Shown here one piece after another: positions 5,237 through 6,284 of a DNA stretch of 6,284 bases. The DNA is taken from contig JACDGQ010000202.1 in NCBI GenBank assembly GCA_013821615.1, positions 1 through 6,284 on the forward strand, given 5' to 3'. The stretch comes from Planctomycetota bacterium (lineage in GTDB: Bacteria; Planctomycetota; UBA11346). Every line of letters begins with the position of its first letter. The first letter of the stretch is position 1. Both the position numbers and the translations under genes were made by a program. Under the pieces are notes generated by a model. The model did no database searches and was not told the DNA's origin. It saw only the letters and a program-made list of their open reading frames with translations.

Positions 5237-6284
5237 TCATCCCTGGCGTGACACGGCGAGCCGGCGCAGCAACGTGCTCTTCTTGGCCTGGTGCGCGCGC
5301 ATGCGGCCGAGCACGTCGGCGAGGAAGCGCACCGCCGCGACGATGTGCGGACCCTTGTTGAGCATCACGCATTCGGCGCGCACGCTCATCGCCGCGTCGG
5401 TGACCTCGGCGCGCGTCGCGATGCCCTTCTTGGCCAGCGTCTCCAGCACCTGGGTGCCCCAGATCACCGGCAGGTGCGCGGCTTCGCTCAGCCACAGGAT
5501 CTCCTCCTGGACCTCGGCGAGCCGCGCGAAGCCGACCTCGACCGCGAGGTCGCCACGCGCCACCATCACCCCGAGCGGGCCGGCGGCCAGCCCGGCGAGG
5601 AGGATCGCGGGCAGCGCCGCGAAGGCCTGCGGGGTCTCGATCTTGAGGATGATCCCGGGCCGGCGGGGGCCGGCGCCGAGCAGTCCGACGAGCTCCGCGA
5701 CATCGCCTGGGTGGCGCACGAAGGACAGGCCCACCAGGTCCGCATGGCGGCGGGCGAACCCCAGGTCCTGGCGGTCCTGGGGACTGAGGCAGGGCAGCGT
5801 GAGCGTGCTGTCGGGCAGGTTGATGCCCTTGTCGCTGCGCAGGCGCACACCCCCGTCGCGCCCGGCGGTGATCGCAACGGTCAGCACGTCGGCGGTGGCC
5901 GCCCGCACCACGCCGCCGAGCTTGCCGTCATCGAACCAGATGCGCTCGCCGGGCAGCACCTCGCGGAACACCTCGGGCAGGGTGCAGGGGATGCTCGCGG
6001 GCGCGATCACCCGCCCGGCATCGTCGCGGCGGGCGGGCCGGCCCGGGACCGCCCCGGTGGTCACCAGCAGGATGTCGCCGACCGCGAGCAGCAGCGGCTC
6101 CTCGAGCGCCGGCAGCGCGCCGAGGTCCTCTTCGTGGATCATCGTGGCGCCGCGGCGCACGCGCAGGTGGACGCCTGGCTCGACGTAGGCCCCGGAGGCC
6201 GCCTCGGCGCTGACGGAGGCCCGGTCGACCGCGACCACGCGCAGGCGGCGGAGCCGGCCGCGGGCATCGGCGAAGGAGATCAGG
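5237..6284 (-). CDS. pyk: Pyruvate kinase, no C-terminal regulatory domain (5' end outside window)
   Basis: This enzyme transfers phosphate from PEP to ADP, giving pyruvate and ATP in the last step of glycolysis. The visible 348 residues are open to the window edge, and sequence before the in-frame GTG at 6238 is still coding-like, so that GTG is probably not the start. Motifs in order (fragment numbering): WFDDGKLGG (116-124) at the end of the B domain; DKGINLPDSTLTLP (151-164); DLVGLSFVRHPGDV (182-195); ILKIETPQAF (212-221) with the catalytic Lys and metal-binding Glu; GVMVARGDLAVEVG (238-251) with the second metal-binding Asp; and WGTQVLETLAKK (275-286) then TRAEVTDAAM. Typical pyruvate kinases continue from the SGET motif into a C-terminal allosteric domain of roughly 130 residues. 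Here that point reads MLNKGPHI and the protein ends about 40 residues later at RRLAVSRQG. It is therefore likely not controlled through the classical effector site. It is the most upstream visible gene of the cluster. Confidence 0.92.
   Translation of the reverse strand, partial: LISFADARGRLRRLRVVAVDRASVSAEAASGAYVEPGVHLRVRRGATMIHEEDLGALPALEEPLLLAVGDILLVTTGAVPGRPARRDDAGRVIAPASIPCTLPEVFREVLPGERIWFDDGKLGGVVRAATADVLTVAITAGRDGGVRLRSDKGINLPDSTLTLPCLSPQDRQDLGFARRHADLVGLSFVRHPGDVAELVGLLGAGPRRPGIILKIETPQAFAALPAILLAGLAAGPLGVMVARGDLAVEVGFARLAEVQEEILWLSEAAHLPVIWGTQVLETLAKKGIATRAEVTDAAMSVRAECVMLNKGPHIVAAVRFLADVLGRMRAHQAKKSTLLRRLAVSRQG
5240..5244 (-). promoter_or_regulatory. Ribosome binding site for phosphatase-like gene, inside the pyruvate kinase 3' end
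   Basis: AGGGA on the minus strand lies 7 nt upstream of ATG 5232 and sits in the last codons of the pyruvate kinase gene, whose TGA is at 5237-5239. This supports the ATG at 5232 and translational coupling. Confidence 0.6.

Noticed and set aside
5274..6188. Plus-strand open frame of 304 codons antisense to pyruvate kinase
   Set aside because: Ser/Arg/Pro-rich shadow; the minus strand has unmistakable pyruvate kinase motifs.
5237..6238. GTG at 6238 as the start of pyruvate kinase
   Set aside because: The frame continues upstream to the window edge with plausible protein (SFADARGRLRRL), no ribosome binding site precedes the GTG, and the N-terminal part of the fold would be missing.

Overview
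The window is GC-rich, with strong G/C bias at third codon positions, and its codon usage and gene types suggest a high-GC bacterium, most likely a proteobacterium. The sequence alone does not fix the genus. It holds four protein genes, two of them cut by the window edges, and one structured intergenic island. No tRNA, rRNA, CRISPR array, insertion sequence or transposase gene was seen.

Layout: (1) Bases 2-760, plus strand, are the C-terminal 252 residues of a GH94-type glycoside phosphorylase domain of the kind that ends cyclic beta-1,2-glucan synthases (NdvB/ChvB/Cgs). (2) Bases 761-1105 are a non-coding, comparatively AT-rich gap between convergent genes. It contains a nested, imperfect inverted repeat of about 330 bp. 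(3) Bases 1106-4591, minus strand, encode a 1161-residue protein that I assign to the diphosphate-dependent (PPi-type) phosphoenolpyruvate carboxykinases. (4) Bases 4592-4740 are a 149-nt leader with two small hairpins and a dense G-tract array on the plus strand (C-rich in the mRNA). (5) Bases 4741-5232, minus strand, encode a 163-residue protein with the fold signature of low-molecular-weight tyrosine phosphatases and ArsC arsenate reductases. The catalytic cysteine position is aspartate. (6) Bases 5237-6284, minus strand, are a pyruvate kinase lacking the usual C-terminal regulatory domain; its N terminus lies beyond the window.

The three minus-strand genes run in the order pyruvate kinase, phosphatase-like protein, PPi-PEPCK. 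The first two are only 4 nt apart and should be cotranscribed; the third follows after the 149-nt leader. Two of the three products act on phosphoenolpyruvate. By known family chemistry, PPi-PEPCK interconverts PEP + CO2 + Pi with oxaloacetate + PPi, and pyruvate kinase turns PEP + ADP into pyruvate + ATP. Run together from oxaloacetate they would turn PPi energy into ATP; run the other way, PPi-PEPCK is an anaplerotic CO2-fixing step competing with pyruvate kinase for PEP. The phosphatase-like protein between them looks catalytically disabled and may be a binding or regulatory partner, but that is inference.

The most notable items are the PEP/PPi gene cluster, the cysteine-less phosphatase homologue inside it, the nested inverted repeat between the convergent genes, and the G-tract/C-rich leader before PPi-PEPCK.
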